Positions 1-11,375 of a DNA stretch of 64,000 nt are shown in pieces (position 1 is the first letter of the stretch; every line of letters begins with the position of its first letter). Location: assembly GCA_028564925.1 (NCBI GenBank), contig CM053031.1:93274273-93338272 (forward strand), written 5' to 3'. Position numbers and translations under genes: made by a program. The DNA comes from Lithobates sylvaticus (taxonomy: Eukaryota > Chordata > Amphibia > Anura > Ranidae). The notes below the pieces were generated by a model. The model was not told where the DNA came from. It saw only the letters and a program-made list of their open reading frames with translations, and made no database searches.

Positions 1-1207
1 TGGGTAAGTGGAGCTCCATGATCTCCACCCTCTAAAGCTTCCTGACACTTCTTATTCCACTGGCAACAATAGAAGGTGCTGGCATACAAAGATGTTTCAT
101 GAGTAGCGGAGATCAGAAATATGTACAACGAGAGCAATGCAACAAGGGTGTCAAGATGGCAATACAATCAGTAGTGGAAGATGCTCAGATTTTGCCAGTG
201 GATAGAAGAGGCCCAGCAGCATTCTCCCATACTTAGGCTTGGTTCACACTGCTGCGGAAATAAAATTGTGCAAGTTCAGCTAAACTCGCACAATTTGAAC
301 CCGGCAATGCAGTCCGACTTCTGCGGCGATTTGACAGACATCTGTGCGGGTTCCTGCACAGATGTCTATACAAATCGCCCCTCAAAGTCGTCAAAGTAGT
401 ACAGAAATTAGTTTTGGGAATCGGTGCAATGCCGTGAAGTCGGCACCATTTCGGATGGTGCCATTGCCAGCAATAGCTGCCGATTTGGCATGCGATTTGG
501 CATGCAAATCACATGCAAAATCGCGCCAATGTTAACATAGGCTTAAAATATTAGTGGAGTAGACAGATCCTTAAAGTAATGATTTCTGTTTTACAGGTAG
601 ATCTCTGTGAGTAGAGGGTTAATTCTTTTTTTGGTTGATGGCAGAATGTAGTTAATGCTTTATGGATTACTGCCAGTGTAATCTCTCCCATGCAGTGCTG
701 GCGGCCCATGGTTGTGATCTCTCTCTCGTGTTTATGCAGAGCTCCTAAACTAGCCTTATACGGTCACATGCATGACATCATGAGAAGGAACTATGGAAAC
801 GCAGAGTGACTTCACACACAACACTAGCTGCTTTATATAGCTTAAAGCTTAACCAAAAATGAAACTTGTAAGGATGAAAATGTGTAAACTTCCTAAAAAT
901 TTAAAGATTTCTCTTGGGTTCCATGGGTTGCAGGAAAGAAATTAGCTTGTTTCCCCCATCAACACAGATAGTGTTGATGTTGGAATCCCTCCTGCTGAGC
1001 CATTGCATACCTCCCAACCTTTGAACTTCAGAATGGGACACTGGAGGAGTAAAAAGACGTGCTACGTTGCGGTAAATTGTGGGCGTGGTCAAGCGTCTAG
1101 CAGTGGGAGGGGCTTAAGTCTTATGGTTAAACAAAATCCATGCTGCATTGCACGTATAAAAAATGTTTGATTGCTTTGTCTGAGCCTAACTTAAAGAGCT
1201 TCATTAA
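1..1207. other. Intergenic repeat-derived DNA, no gene
   Basis: No convincing coding region is present. About 235-545 resembles the dispersed family that begins 'ggttcacactg' and contains 'tgcagtccgacttctgcggcgatttgacagacatctgtg'-type sequence, also seen near 15072 and 19750. About 1005-1130 ('cctcccaacctttgaac', 'gtgggcgtggtcaag') looks like the end of another dispersed repeat whose borders I cannot set. The short open frames here do not resemble proteins. Confidence 0.5.
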
Positions 1208-2075
1208 AATAGTCAGAGACTGCATAGCAGAGGTATGGACATAATACAGAAGATGGTCAGAGACTGCAGACATGATATAAGAGATGGTCAGAGACTGCAG
1301 ACATGATATAAGAGATGGTCAGAAACTGAAGATATCATACAAGGGGTGGTCAGAAACTGCAGATATCATACAAGGGGTGGTCAGAAACTGCAGACATGAT
1401 ACAAGAGACATAATACGGGAGATGGTCAGAGACTACAGACATGCTCCAACAGACTGTCAGAGACTGCAGACATAAGACATGATACAGGAGACGGTCAGAG
1501 ATGGCAGACATGCTCCAACAGACTACAGACATGCTCCAAGAGACTGTCAGAGACTGCAGACATACTCCAAGAGACGGTCAGAGACTGCAGACATGCTCCA
1601 AAATACGGTCAGAGACTGAAGACATGCTCCAAAAGACGGTCAGAGACTGCAGACATGCTCCAAAAGACGGTCAGAGACTGCAGACATGCTCCAAGAGACT
1701 GTCAGAGACCGCACACATGATACAGAAAATGGTCAGAGACTGCAGACATGATACAGAAAATGCTCAGAGACTGCAGACATGATACAGGAGATAGTCAGAG
1801 ACTGCAGACATGATGCAGAAAATGGTCAGAGACTGCAAACATGATACAGAAAATGCTAAGAGACTGCAGACATGATACAAACAATTCTCAGAGACTGCAG
1901 ACATGATACAGGAGATAGTCAGAGACTGCAGACTTGATGCAGAAAATGGTCAGAGACTGCAGACATGATACAGAAAATGCTCAGAGACTATGAACATGCT
2001 ACAGGGGTTGTTGGAGACTGGGGGCATGCTTCAGCAGTCAATCACAGACTGGAGACATAGTACATGTTACATTAC
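1208..2075. repeat. 31-bp minisatellite
   Basis: About 25 head-to-tail copies of a unit close to 'ggtcagagactgcagacatg' plus 'atacagaaaat' or 'ctccaaaagac'. The spacing between successive 'tcagagact' motifs is 31 bases (for example 1257 to 1288). There are at least two variant units: a 'gatacagaaaatg' type and a 'gctccaagagac' type that dominates 1440-1700. Copies decay toward the right edge. It is probably untranslated; the open frames across it are by-products of the repeat. Confidence 0.9.
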
Positions 2076-2481
2076 AGATAAGTGTCTGCAGGGGACCAAT
2101 GTGGCCCTGGGCACCAAGCACTGCATTGTACATTTGGAGGGAAGTGCACATTCTTTTTCCAAAACCCCAAGAGCTAGCTCTCTTCTCCATCTCTGGCAAC
2201 ACAGCCAGGATGCTTGCCATGACAAATGAAATACAATCTATTGCTGAGTTCGGGGACATGCAAGGGGCAGTCTTCACTAGGGTGATCACATTTTCAAACT
2301 GCCATTCAGGGACACCCCCCTGCCCCCTTCCCAAAAAAAGATGGGAGGGTTGGGGGAATGTAGTCTCTGGTTGACAGCGAAATCGGCGGCAGGGGTGATT
2401 TGTCAGGTGAATGGCTAGTGTACTACATTGTAATATATAATGAAATAGTTCAACTCACCATAATGCAGAATCAGTGGGGAC

Positions 2482-2640
2482 CCTGATCTTGTCATTTGCC
2501 ACCTGATGCAGTGTGTCACTTGCCACCGTTTCCTGCCACTAGATGCAGCTTGTCACTTGCCACCGTTGCCTGCCACTAGATGCAGCTTGTCACTTGCCAC
2601 CCATTGCCTGCCACCAGATGCAGTGTTTCACTTGCCAGTG
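2482..2640. repeat. 37-bp tandem repeat, about 4 copies
   Basis: The motif 'gatgcag..tgtcacttgcc' recurs at 2505, 2542, 2579 and 2617, giving a period of 37-38 bases. Copies differ at a few bases. Confidence 0.85.
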
Positions 2641-2839
2641 TTGCCTGGTCAGTCAATGTTTTACAGTGTTAAGTATATCATCTTATCATACCACACAAAT
2701 TCAATTATGAATGTATGAGATCTTTCCCCTGGATCTAGCAAGCCCAGCGCAGAGTGCTGGTGTCTTCTCTTGTATTATCAAACCACTCCACCTGTAATTT
2801 CTAGCCATGGGGCAGATAGTAAAGCTGGATACACATGAT

Positions 2840-2984
2840 ACAATTTTCTGTAGATTGTTTCCTTTAGATTTACCAAAACCATGTAATATGAGGTCAAACC
2901 TTAGGGGTTTCAATTTGTATGCCATCAGGCAGGCCCTTGCACTACATGGTTTTGGTAAATCTAAAGGAAATCAGACAATAAAAG
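2840..2984. mobile_element. Palindromic MITE-like unit
   Basis: The left arm 'cctttagatttaccaaaacc' and the right arm 'ggttttggtaaatctaaagg' are exact inverted repeats, extended with mismatches to about 35 bases. This is typical of a short non-autonomous DNA transposon. Target duplications are not clear. A related 'ttttggtaaatataaagga' fragment occurs near 19395. Confidence 0.65.
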
Positions 2985-3511
2985 TGTACACCTTGTAATA
3001 ACTATAGCAGAAGCTGTAACTATACAGGTCACAATTGTATGCACTGCAGCAAAGTACAAAGAACAAGAGTACTTGTAAAGAGTTTCTTATCAGATCTCAC
3101 ACATGCTCTAGATTCCATTATAGCGTGTAATGCTGATAACATTAGGATTAGAATGTGCTGCCTGCCATATACTAAAATATTTAGCCTGGTTGTCAGCTTG
3201 TAAGAATTACTTTCAGTAATAAATTGTGATTACTGCTTAGATAATAATATAGTCTATTTAAAGAAAATGAAAAATAAATACAAAATGCATGTACACTGTA
3301 CATTCGAATGGGGCAAAAAAAAAAAGTTTTTAGGCTATTTCCTCCTCTGATCAGATGTTTTTCCTTGATTTAAAATATAAAATATTGCATTTGACCACTA
3401 GATGGTATGAAAACAAATTATACCGTTAGACCTCAGGACAGCAATATTGGAACAGGGGTTATGACACTCACTGTGCAATTGTCATTAACCGCTTGCTTAC
3501 TGGGCACTTAA

Positions 3512-3943
3512 AGAGGAAGTAAAGCCTCTTAAAAAAAAGAAGAAAAAAAAAGACACCCTGTAAGGCAAAGGCATAATGAGCTAGTATGCATACTAGCTAA
3601 TTATGAATGACTTACCTGAAAACGAAGCCCCCGAAGCGGTCCTCATCCACGATCTTCTGCACCGCCATCCAGCGCTGGAGTGACTTCCGGGTCTCGCCGA
3701 TCCAGCGCTGTGATTCACTGGAGCGGCGATGACTTCATAAGCGGCATATCGCTGTGAACCCGGCATGCGCAGTGCGCCTGCGCGCCGCTGTCTACGGCGC
3801 ATGCACAGTAGACAGCGATGCCTTTTCTTTTCTAAATATCTCCTAAACCATGTAGGTTTAGGAGATATTTATTGGACCTACAGGTAAGCCTTAATCTAGG
3901 CTTACCTGTAGGTCAAAGTGGTTTGTAAGGGTTTACACCCACT
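3512..3943. mobile_element. TTAAAG-type MITE nested in TTAA element
   Basis: It is flanked by TTAA at 3508-3511 and 3944-3947. The ends 'agaggaagtaaagcc' and 'gggtttacacccact' are weak inverted repeats. The interior is close to 42290-42652 (shared 'gaatgacttacctgagaacgaagcc' type sequence, and 'ctaaatatctcctaaaccatgtaggtttagg'). It contains a local hairpin, 'ctcctaaacc..tag..ggtttaggag'. Confidence 0.7.
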
Positions 3944-4389
3944 TTAAACCTCCCTCCTGCCCAGACCAATTTTCAGCTTTCAGTGCTGTCACACTTTGAA
4001 TGACAATTGCAAGATCATGCTACACTGTACTCAAATGGAGCTTTATTGTGGTGGTATTTAATCACCACTTGGGTTTTTATTTTTTGCTAAACAAAAAAGA
4101 CAGAAATTTTTGAAAAAAAAAAAAATGTTTCATAGTTTGTTATAAAATTTAGCAAACGGGTAATTTTTCTCCTTCATTGATATTTGCTGATGAGGCTGCA
4201 CTGATGGGCGACACTGATGGGCACAGATAAGACGGCACTGATGGGTGGCACTGGTGGGCGGCACTGGTTATGACGCATGGATAGGTGATTTATAGGCAGC
4301 ACCAGGGGCGGACTGACAACTCATGGGGCCCCGGGCAATAGAAGATCATGGGGCCCCCTTGGTCCCCACACTCAAGGGGACCAAGCGCA

Positions 4390-6360
4390 CACACAGGGGG
4401 GGGGGACACACGCACACACAGGGGGACACTGGAGGGAGAGCGCACACACAGGGGGACACTGGAGGGAGAGCGCACACACAGGGGGACACTGGAGGGAGAG
4501 CGCACACACAGGGGGACACTGGAGGGAGAGCGCACACACAGGGGGACACTGGAGGGAGAGCGCACACACAGGGGACACTGGAGGGAGAGCACACACACAG
4601 GGGGGGACACGCACACAGGGGGACACTGGAGGGAGAGCGCACACACAGGGGGACACTGGAGGGAGAGCGCACACACAGGGGGACACTGGAGGGAGAGCGC
4701 ACACACAGGGGGACACTGGAGGGAGAGCGCACACACAGGGGGACACTGGAGGGAGAGCGCACACACAGGGGGGCACACACACACACACAGGGGGACACTG
4801 GAGGGAGAGGGCACACACAGGGGGACACACACAGGGGGACACTGGAGGGAGAGCTCACACGCAGGGGGGGGCATGCACACACAGGGGGACACTGGAGGGA
4901 GAGCGCACACGCAGGGGGGGGGGGGGCACGCACACACAGGGGGACACTGGAGGGAGAGCGCACACCCCGGGGGGGAGCACGCACACACAGGGGGACACTG
5001 GAGGGAGAGCGCACACACAGGGGGACACTGGAGGGAGAGCGCACACACAGGGGGACACTGGAGGGAGAGCGCACACACAGGGGGGCACACACAGGGGGAC
5101 ACTGGAGGGAGAGCACACACACACAGGGGGACACTGGAGGGAGAGCGCACACACAGGGGGACACTGGAGGGAGAGCTCACACGCAGGGGGGGGGGCACGC
5201 ACACACAGGGGGACACTGGAGGGAGAGCGAACACGCAGGGGGGGGGGCACGCACACACAGGGGGACACTGGAGGGAGAGCACACACACAGGGGGGGGCAC
5301 GCACACACAGGGGGACACTGGAGGGAGAGCACACACACAGGGGGGCACACACACAGGGGGACACTGGAGGGAGAGTGCACACACAGGGGGGCACTGGAGG
5401 GAGAGCGCACACACAGGGGGGCACACACACACAGGGGGACACTGGAGGGAGAGCGCACACACAGGGGGACACTGGAGGGAGAGCGCACACACAGGGGGAC
5501 ACTGGAGGGAGAGCGCACACACAGGGGGGCACACACACACACAGGGGGACACTGGAGGGAGAGCGCACACACAGGGGGGGCACACACACACAGGGGGACA
5601 CTGGAGCGAGAGCGCACACACAGGGGGGCAATGGAGGGAGAGCGCACACACAGGGGGGCAATGGAGGGAGAGCGCACACACAGGGGGACACTGGAGGGAG
5701 AGCGCACACACAGGGGGGGACATGCACACAGGGGGACACTGGAGGGAGAGCTCACACGCAGGGGGGGGGGCACGCACACACAGGGGGACACTGGAGGGAG
5801 AGCGCACACGCAGGGGGGGGGGCACGCACACACAGGGGGACACTGGAGGGAGAGCACACACACAGGGGGGGGGCACGCACACACAGGGGGACACTGGAGG
5901 GAGAGCACACACACAGGGGGGCACACACACAGGGGGACACTGGAGGGAGAGTTCACACACAGGGGGGCACTGGAGGGAGAGCGCACACACAGGGGGGCAC
6001 ACACACACAGGGGGACACTGGAGGGAGAGCGCACACACAGGGGGACACTGGAGGGAGAGCGCACACACAGGGGGACACTGGAGGGAGAGCGCACACACAG
6101 GGGGACACTGGAGGGAGAGCGCACACACAGGGGGGCACACACACACACAGGGGGACACTGGAGGGAGAGCGCACACACAGGGGGGCACACACACACAGGG
6201 GGACACTGGAGGGAGAGCGCACACACAAGGGGGGCAATGGAGGGAGAACGCACACACAGGGGGGCAATGGAGGGAGAACGCACACACAGGGGGGCAATGG
6301 AGGGAGAGCGCACACACAGGGGGGGACATGCACACAGGGGGACACGCACACAAGGGGACA
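4390..6360. repeat. 30-bp minisatellite, about 60 units
   Basis: The unit is 'gggggacactggagggagag' followed by 'cgcacacaca' (30 bases). Variants include shortened units ('ggggggcacacacacacac'), 'caatgg' for 'cactgg', and units with G runs up to ten. Because 30 is a multiple of 3 and the unit lacks stops in several frames, both strands show long false open frames of about 700 codons. Higher-order blocks recur: the series at 5160-5620 resembles that at 5745-6215. Confidence 0.95.
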
Positions 6361-6364
6361 CTGT

Positions 6365-6545
6365 GAGCTGGGGGGGACACTGTGGGCTGGGGGTGACACT
6401 GTGGGCTGGGGGTGACACTGTGGGCTAGGGGGTGACACTGTGGGCTAGGGGGTGACACTGTGGGCTAGGGGGTGACACTGTGGGCTAGGGGTGACACTGT
6501 GAGGTAGGGGTGACACTGTGGGGTAGGGGTGACACTGTGGGGTGG
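6365..6545. repeat. 20-21-bp tandem repeat adjoining the 30-bp array
   Basis: About nine copies of 'gacactgtgggctagggggt' follow the 30-bp array. They share its 'gacact' core, so this array may be a derivative of the same seed. Confidence 0.85.
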
Positions 6546-7769
6546 GGGGACCCGGGGCCCGTGACTCTGCACCACCCCCCATCACTTGTGGCGGTCCTGG
6601 TAATTTACTCACCAATGCCGATGCTCCGCGCCGGCCCCTCCACTCTTCTCTTCCATTAGGGGCCCGAACTCGGCAGGTTGAAGCGGCTGTATTACATGCC
6701 GCGAATACTGCTAACGGCGCGCGGCTCCACGCCGGCCCCTCCTTCCCTCCCGTCCGTCCCAGGTGCTTCTACTGTATGCGTCGTGACGTCACCTGGGACG
6801 GACAGGAGGGAAGAAGGGGCCGGCGGGGAGCCGCGCGCCGTTAGCAGTATTGTTAGCGGCATCGCGGCATGTAATACAGCCGTTTCAAGTGACCCCTCAT
6901 GTGGCCGAGTCCGGGCCCCTAATGGCCCCGGGCCCTCGGGCGGCGCCCGAGTCACCGACCTGTCAGTCCGCCCCTGGGCAGCACTGTGGGTACTGATAGG
7001 TGGTACTGTGGGCACTGATGGGTGGTGCTGGTGGGCACTGGTAGGTGACGCTGATGGGCACAGAAGCCTCTGCAGAGGCTCTCCACAATCTGGACCGGTG
7101 TCCCTCTCGCAGCTGCTGGTGATACCAGCGTGAGGAGAAAAAAAAAGGAGAAAAAAAGGAAAAGGAGAAAAAAAAGCCGATTGCCTGCTCTGTTTACATC
7201 ACATGATCAGTTGTCATTGGCTGACAGCTGATCACTTGGTAAGGGGTCGGGATCAACCCATTACTCAGATCTGTGATCAACCGAGTCTCATAGACTTGCT
7301 GATCACAGTGCGTAGGGTGCACGCAGGCCGCTTAAGCACGGGAGGATGTCCATGGACGCCCTCCTGGCACATTAAGTCCACGCTTCAGCCATCTTTCAGC
7401 TATAGCGCGGACGGCAAGTGGTTAATGATAGTTATTTGCAGTAAGGAAATAAAGGTAAATGTAGGTACTGTTTAACAAAACACAATTTTAGAATTTTATA
7501 ATGTGAATTCAGCTTAAACGTGACACTGTGACATCAACCTTAATCACTTAACCTCCAGAAGATTTTGCCTATTTTTTGGCGACACGGCACTGCGTTACTT
7601 TAACAATTGCGCAGTCATGCAACGCTGTACCCAAATCAAATTTATGTTCTTTTTTCCCCCACAAATAATGCTCTCTTTAGGTGGTATTTGACCACCTGCA
7701 TTTTTTTTTTTTCGTGCTGTAAACAAAAAAAAAAAAGACTGACAATTTTGAAAAAAAAAAAATATATAT

Positions 7770-8316
7770 ACCGTATTTGCCGGTGTATAAGGCGGCGGGG
7801 CATATAAGACGACCCCCTTACAGTTTTTTAAGCATTTTTTTCCTGTACTTACCGTATAAGACGACCCCCCTTCCGAGGCTTCGAAGGCTTCATTTTTCTT
7901 CCTTCTTGCTGGAGCTGGAGCGGGCGCCATATCCTTCTTCCTGCTTTTGCTGGAGCCAATCACGGCGAGCGATGTATTCTATTAATGAATACAAAGCCTG
8001 CTTGGATTGGCAGAGGCTGTAACATCATCAGCCCGCGCCTCTCTGACTCTCAAAGCCAATCCGAGCAGGCTACAGAGTAGCCTGCTCGGATTGGCAGAGG
8101 TTGTTACTCCAATCCGAGCAGGCTCTGTATTCATTTGAATACATCGCTCACTGGGATTGGCTCAGCGGTAGATACTGTATGTAGCCGAAGCTACATACAG
8201 TATTACCGAACACCCAGCAGGCATCCGAGGGGCTGACCCGGCGTATAAGACGACCCCTGCTTTTTGGCCAGTTTTTTTAAGTGTAAAAGGTCGTCTTATA
8301 CGCCGGAAAATACGGT
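7770..8316. mobile_element. MITE with ACCGTATTT...AAATACGGT termini
   Basis: The terminal inverted repeats are 'accgtatttgccggtgtata' at the left and 'cgccggaaaatacggt' at the right, with 'taagacgacccc' inside each end. This termini type is widespread in vertebrates. It is non-autonomous and no protein is encoded. An 18-bp perfect hairpin with a 3-base loop ('ccaatccgagcaggctac') lies at 8056-8094. Confidence 0.8.
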
Positions 8317-8559
8317 TTATATTTTTTACTTTCTGCTATAAAACATATCCAATAACAAAATTGAAAAATCGAATTTCTTCATAAATTTAGGCCAAAACTT
8401 ATTCTGCTACATATTTTTGGTGAAAAAAAAAAAATAAAAATCCCAATAAGCATGTATTGATTGATTTGCACAAAAGTTATAGCGTCTACAAACTATGGAA
8501 TATTTTTATTTATTTTTTATTTTTTACGTTTTTTTTTTGCGGTGAACATTCAGACACTA

Positions 8560-8946
8560 ATGCCACGTACACACGATCGGAAATTCCACCAACAAAAGTC
8601 CGATGAGAGCTTTTGGTCTGAAAATGCGACCGTGTGTATGCTGGCAGAATTTCAGCCAGCAAAAGATTGAGAGCATGCTCTCAATTTTTCGATCGGAAAA
8701 AGTTCCGATCGGAAATTCCGATCATCTCTACCAATTCCGACGCGCAAAATTCCTACGCATGATCGGAAAGCATTGAACTTTATTTTCTCGGCTCGTTGTA
8801 GTGTTGTACGTCACCGTGTTCTTGACGGTCGAAAGTTCAGTGAACTTGTGTGACCGTGTGTATGCAAGCCAAGCTTGAGCGGAATTCCGTCGAAAAAAAC
8901 ATCCAAGATTTTTCAGACGGAAAATACGCTCTTGTGTACGCGGCAT
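8560..8946. mobile_element. GTACACACG-type MITE, copy 1
   Basis: The ends 'atgccacgtacacacgatcg' and 'gtgtacgcggcat' are inverted repeats, flanked by TA (8558-8559, 8947-8948). The interior is rich in 'ccgatcggaa' palindromes. Host sequence resumes after the insert ('cagacac' / 'ctgacac'). Related copies are at 11376-11790 and 29775-30175. The TA duplication suggests Tc1/mariner mobilisation, but this is unproven. Confidence 0.82.
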
Positions 8947-8995
8947 TACTGACACTTTTTCGGGACCAGCTTATACGGTATATATATATATATAT

Positions 8996-9345
8996 ATATT
9001 ATCAGGCGCACAGGTGTTATTGATTTGTCAGGAAGCAGGTAACTTTCAGCCCGTGTATACAGCTGTCTGTTTCGACAAAAGTCAGTCTCATGACTGGTTT
9101 CTGTCGAATGGGCAAGCTTGAAAACCAGCATCCGACCGCCATCCTATTAGTGCTGACAGCCAATGACTACCAGCACTGATCAGTGTGTTTGAGTGTGTGG
9201 GACACAACACAATAGTACAGTGGGGGAGATCACCAAACTATCATCGCTTGCGTAAAGTATGGTGATTTCTCAGTCTATAGTTCAGCCTACTGGACTGAAC
9301 GCAGAAAAAAAAACTTCTCATGTGTACCCCACATTAGGGAAAAAT
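8996..9345. repeat. Dispersed repeat related to 23400-23640, 27740-28060 and 53035-53375
   Basis: Shares the layout 'ctgtcgaatgggcaagcttgaaaaccagcatccgac', a 'cagcactgatcagtgt' block and 'gttcagcctactggactgaacg', followed by an A-rich run, with the other listed places. All are frog-type repeats of about 350 bp. Family name not recognised. Confidence 0.5.
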
Positions 9346-9738
9346 CAAGGCTCCAGAGGACATTAATTCTAACAAAACGCGTCGGTTGGAGTCCATGTCC
9401 GGGAGGTACTATTCACGCCAATCCTGTATACTAGTTATACGACTTACGACTTCTGGAATGTCTTGGATCTATTAATGCTTGTTTTTACCAGATTTTTGCC
9501 CTACTATGAAGTAAACTTTACCATCAGCCATGACAGTACCACCACCTGCAATATTATAGCGGAAGCTGATTGGACCTTCTATAATTGCACCTTCTAGACT
9601 CTTATAATTTGGAGTCTAGACCTCTGGTAATTAGGCATTTTATATCAATATCGGTTGAGGTGCACTTGGGTGATCAAAATAAACATCAATTATACTCATT
9701 GTTACTGGATGTTCATCAAGGAATTCATCTGCACTATT
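9346..9738. other. Unclassified repeat containing an 'aaaacgcgtcgg' motif
   Basis: No gene. The motif at 9376 resembles the 'gaaacgcgtcgg' segment common in amphibian Penelope-like tails, and the sequence resumes after the ACGAA element at 10688. The family assignment is a guess. Confidence 0.3.
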
Positions 9739-9740
9739 TA

Positions 9741-10685
9741 GTAGACATGTGCAATTCGTTTCGTTTTAATTCGTTTCCCGTTAAAATTCGTTATATTCGT
9801 TCATTCGTTATTGCACGAATGATTCGCTAAAAATGTTAACGAATTATCGAATAGAACGAATATGAAAAACAACGAAAATCCGAAATAACCAAATTAGAAA
9901 CAACGAAACTACGAAAGAAGAAAAACCGAAAAACGAAAACAGGAACAACGAAAATCAAAATGAACGAAAAAATTTGTACATTCGTAACTTTTTTTTTTTT
10001 GTTGAATTGGTAATTTTCCGTGTCCCTTACAATGGCGCTGCTTAACGTGCTTCGAATGGATTGAACGAAAAAAATCGTACCTTTTTTCTTTTTTTTTTGC
10101 GATTCGTAATTTTCCGTGTCTCTTACAATAGCGCTGCTTAACGTGCTTCGAATGGATTGAATGAAAAAATTCGTAACCTTTTTTTTTTTTTTTGCGATTC
10201 GTAATTTTCCGTGTCTCTTACAATGGCGCTGCTTAACGTGCTTCGAATGGATTGAACGAAAAAATTCGTACATTCGCAACTTTTTTTTTCGATTCGTAAT
10301 TTTCCGTGTCTCTTACAATGTAATAATAGCATACACATTACATAAAATTATGAATTATGCTCCGATTACGAATCTACGAAAACAATGTTACGAAAGTACG
10401 AATAAATCAATCTTACGAAAGTACGAATGTAACTAAATCTACGAAAATACGAATGCGTCCGAATTTCGAATAAACGAAAATTAAACTAACGGAAAAACGA
10501 ATCAACGAAAAAATAACTCTTACGAAAATACGAATCATTACGAATACGAACACCGACGACTTACGAATTTACGAATCGTTACAAATACGAACACCGACGA
10601 CTTACGAAATTACAAATCATTACGAATCAACGGAAACGAACAGAAACGAAAATTAAACAAATTTTTCTATTGTGCACATGTCTAC
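9741..10685. mobile_element. ACGAA-rich TA-flanked MITE
   Basis: The terminal inverted repeats 'gtagacatgtgc' and 'gcacatgtctac' are exact and flanked by TA. Nearly the whole interior is made of 'ttcgt' or 'acgaa' words with opposite polarity in the two halves ('ttcgt' on the left, 'acgaa' on the right). It contains a 95-bp tandem block. No coding capacity. Confidence 0.8.
9985..10325. repeat. 95-bp tandem repeat, about 3.5 copies
   Basis: The segment 'cttacaatggcgctgcttaa' recurs at 10026, 10122 and 10217, with poly-T, 'gcgattcgtaattttccgtg' and 'tgcttcgaatggattga' in each copy. The last copy is partial. Confidence 0.88.
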
Positions 10686-10687
10686 TA

Positions 10688-11373
10688 TTTCGAACAGAAC
10701 CAGTTGTTCACACTTTACGGACACTTGTTTATTCAATATCTATGTTTAGAGCTTTATAGCTTAGTTTATAGTTTAGTATTTGTCAGTGACATGTTTTACT
10801 CAATCCCATATTTGAAGTCTATAGTTTATATAAATTTTACATCCAGCATTTTCATTCTTTCCTCTGTCACCTTCCCATTTTGCCTGGAAAAAAACTGTAT
10901 ACATACAAAAATAGCCCAGAGCAGGGTGTGTCTGTGGAAGTCATCAGCCGCCCTCCCTGCTAGCCTCAGATGTTATTAATAGAGCGTCTCACATTAGTTG
11001 CATACAATATACAGTGGTGAGTTCTGTGTATAGAAAAGAGGAATATTGTACCACAATGAGTTGTTTATCCTAGGCTATAGATTATTGGACACCTTCCCTG
11101 CCTTTACCGTACAGTTACCATTTACTAGATGCTTTAGGGCTTGTTTAAATGGATGACCCAGAGGGTGGTAAAAGCAGGGGTTTGAGCTGCCGTTTTAACT
11201 CCCCCAACCACCCGCCTAAACTAAGGCATGCAGCCACTCAGGGCTGTACAGCATCATTGACATATTCAGCGGGCAATACCATCACTGAACGCAACCCATT
11301 TAATTGCCCATTTAATTGCCCTGCAACAATGTGCAATGCAAACAGTTTCAGCACGAGGGTCATAATTTGAGTG
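10688..11373. other. Intergenic, no recognised feature
   Basis: AT-rich sequence without long open frames, terminal repeats or RNA-like structure that I can defend. The first part probably continues the repeat seen at 9346-9738. Confidence 0.4.
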
Positions 11374-11375
11374 TA

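Larger units (their letters stand above)
2076..3488. other. Intergenic stretch with short tandem and palindromic repeats
   Basis: Contains a 37-bp tandem repeat (2482-2640) and a palindromic MITE-like unit (2840-2984). The remainder, including an A-rich stretch near 3310-3330, shows no gene, RNA or clear terminal repeats. Confidence 0.5.
4303..6976. mobile_element. hAT-like non-autonomous element carrying a 2-kb minisatellite
   Basis: The termini 'caggggcggactgac' (4303) and 'gtcagtccgcccctg' (ending 6976) are exact inverted repeats. An exact 8-bp direct repeat GGCAGCAC flanks the element (4295-4302 and 6977-6984), as expected for hAT insertion. The 'ggggccccgggcaatag' motif follows the left terminus. 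The interior is mostly the 30-bp minisatellite, then a tandem of 'gacactgtgggctaggggt', then about 420 bp with inverted blocks around 'cgcggctccacgccggcccc'. No transposase is present. The related 359-bp copy at 13107-13465 shows how small the element is without the expansion. Confidence 0.88.
3489..7421. mobile_element. TTAA-flanked non-autonomous DNA transposon, split by two later insertions
   Basis: The left end follows TTAA (3485-3488) and reads 'ccgcttgcttac'. The right end reads 'ggcaagtgg' before TTAA (7422-7425). Termini CCGCTTGC and GCAAGTGG are inverted repeats. TTAA duplications are used by piggyBac and Kolobok elements, so it is assigned only to that TTAA class. Removing the two inserted elements (3512-3943 and 4303-6976, with their target duplications) leaves about 0.8 kb, comparable to the undisturbed relative at 41100-42112. 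It carries 'cactgatgggtggcactgg' tandem sequence on both sides of the inner hAT. There is no transposase. Confidence 0.6.
7540..8995. mobile_element. TTAA-class repeat fragment interrupted by two MITEs
   Basis: Sequences at 7545-7769, 8317-8557 and 8949-8995 line up in order with the element at 41100-41600: 'cggcactgcgtt.ctttaac', 'gtggtatttgaccacctgc', 'gacaatttt', 'ctataaa.catatcc', 'caaaagttatagcgt'. The pieces are separated by the insertions 7770-8316 and 8560-8946. The right part ends in decayed sequence. Confidence 0.6.

Noticed and set aside
4290-6458. Very long open frames on both strands, about 700 codons, proline/cysteine-rich or histidine/glycine-rich
   Set aside because: They are by-products of a 30-bp tandem repeat lacking stops. 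All frames show the same monotony and there is no gene context.
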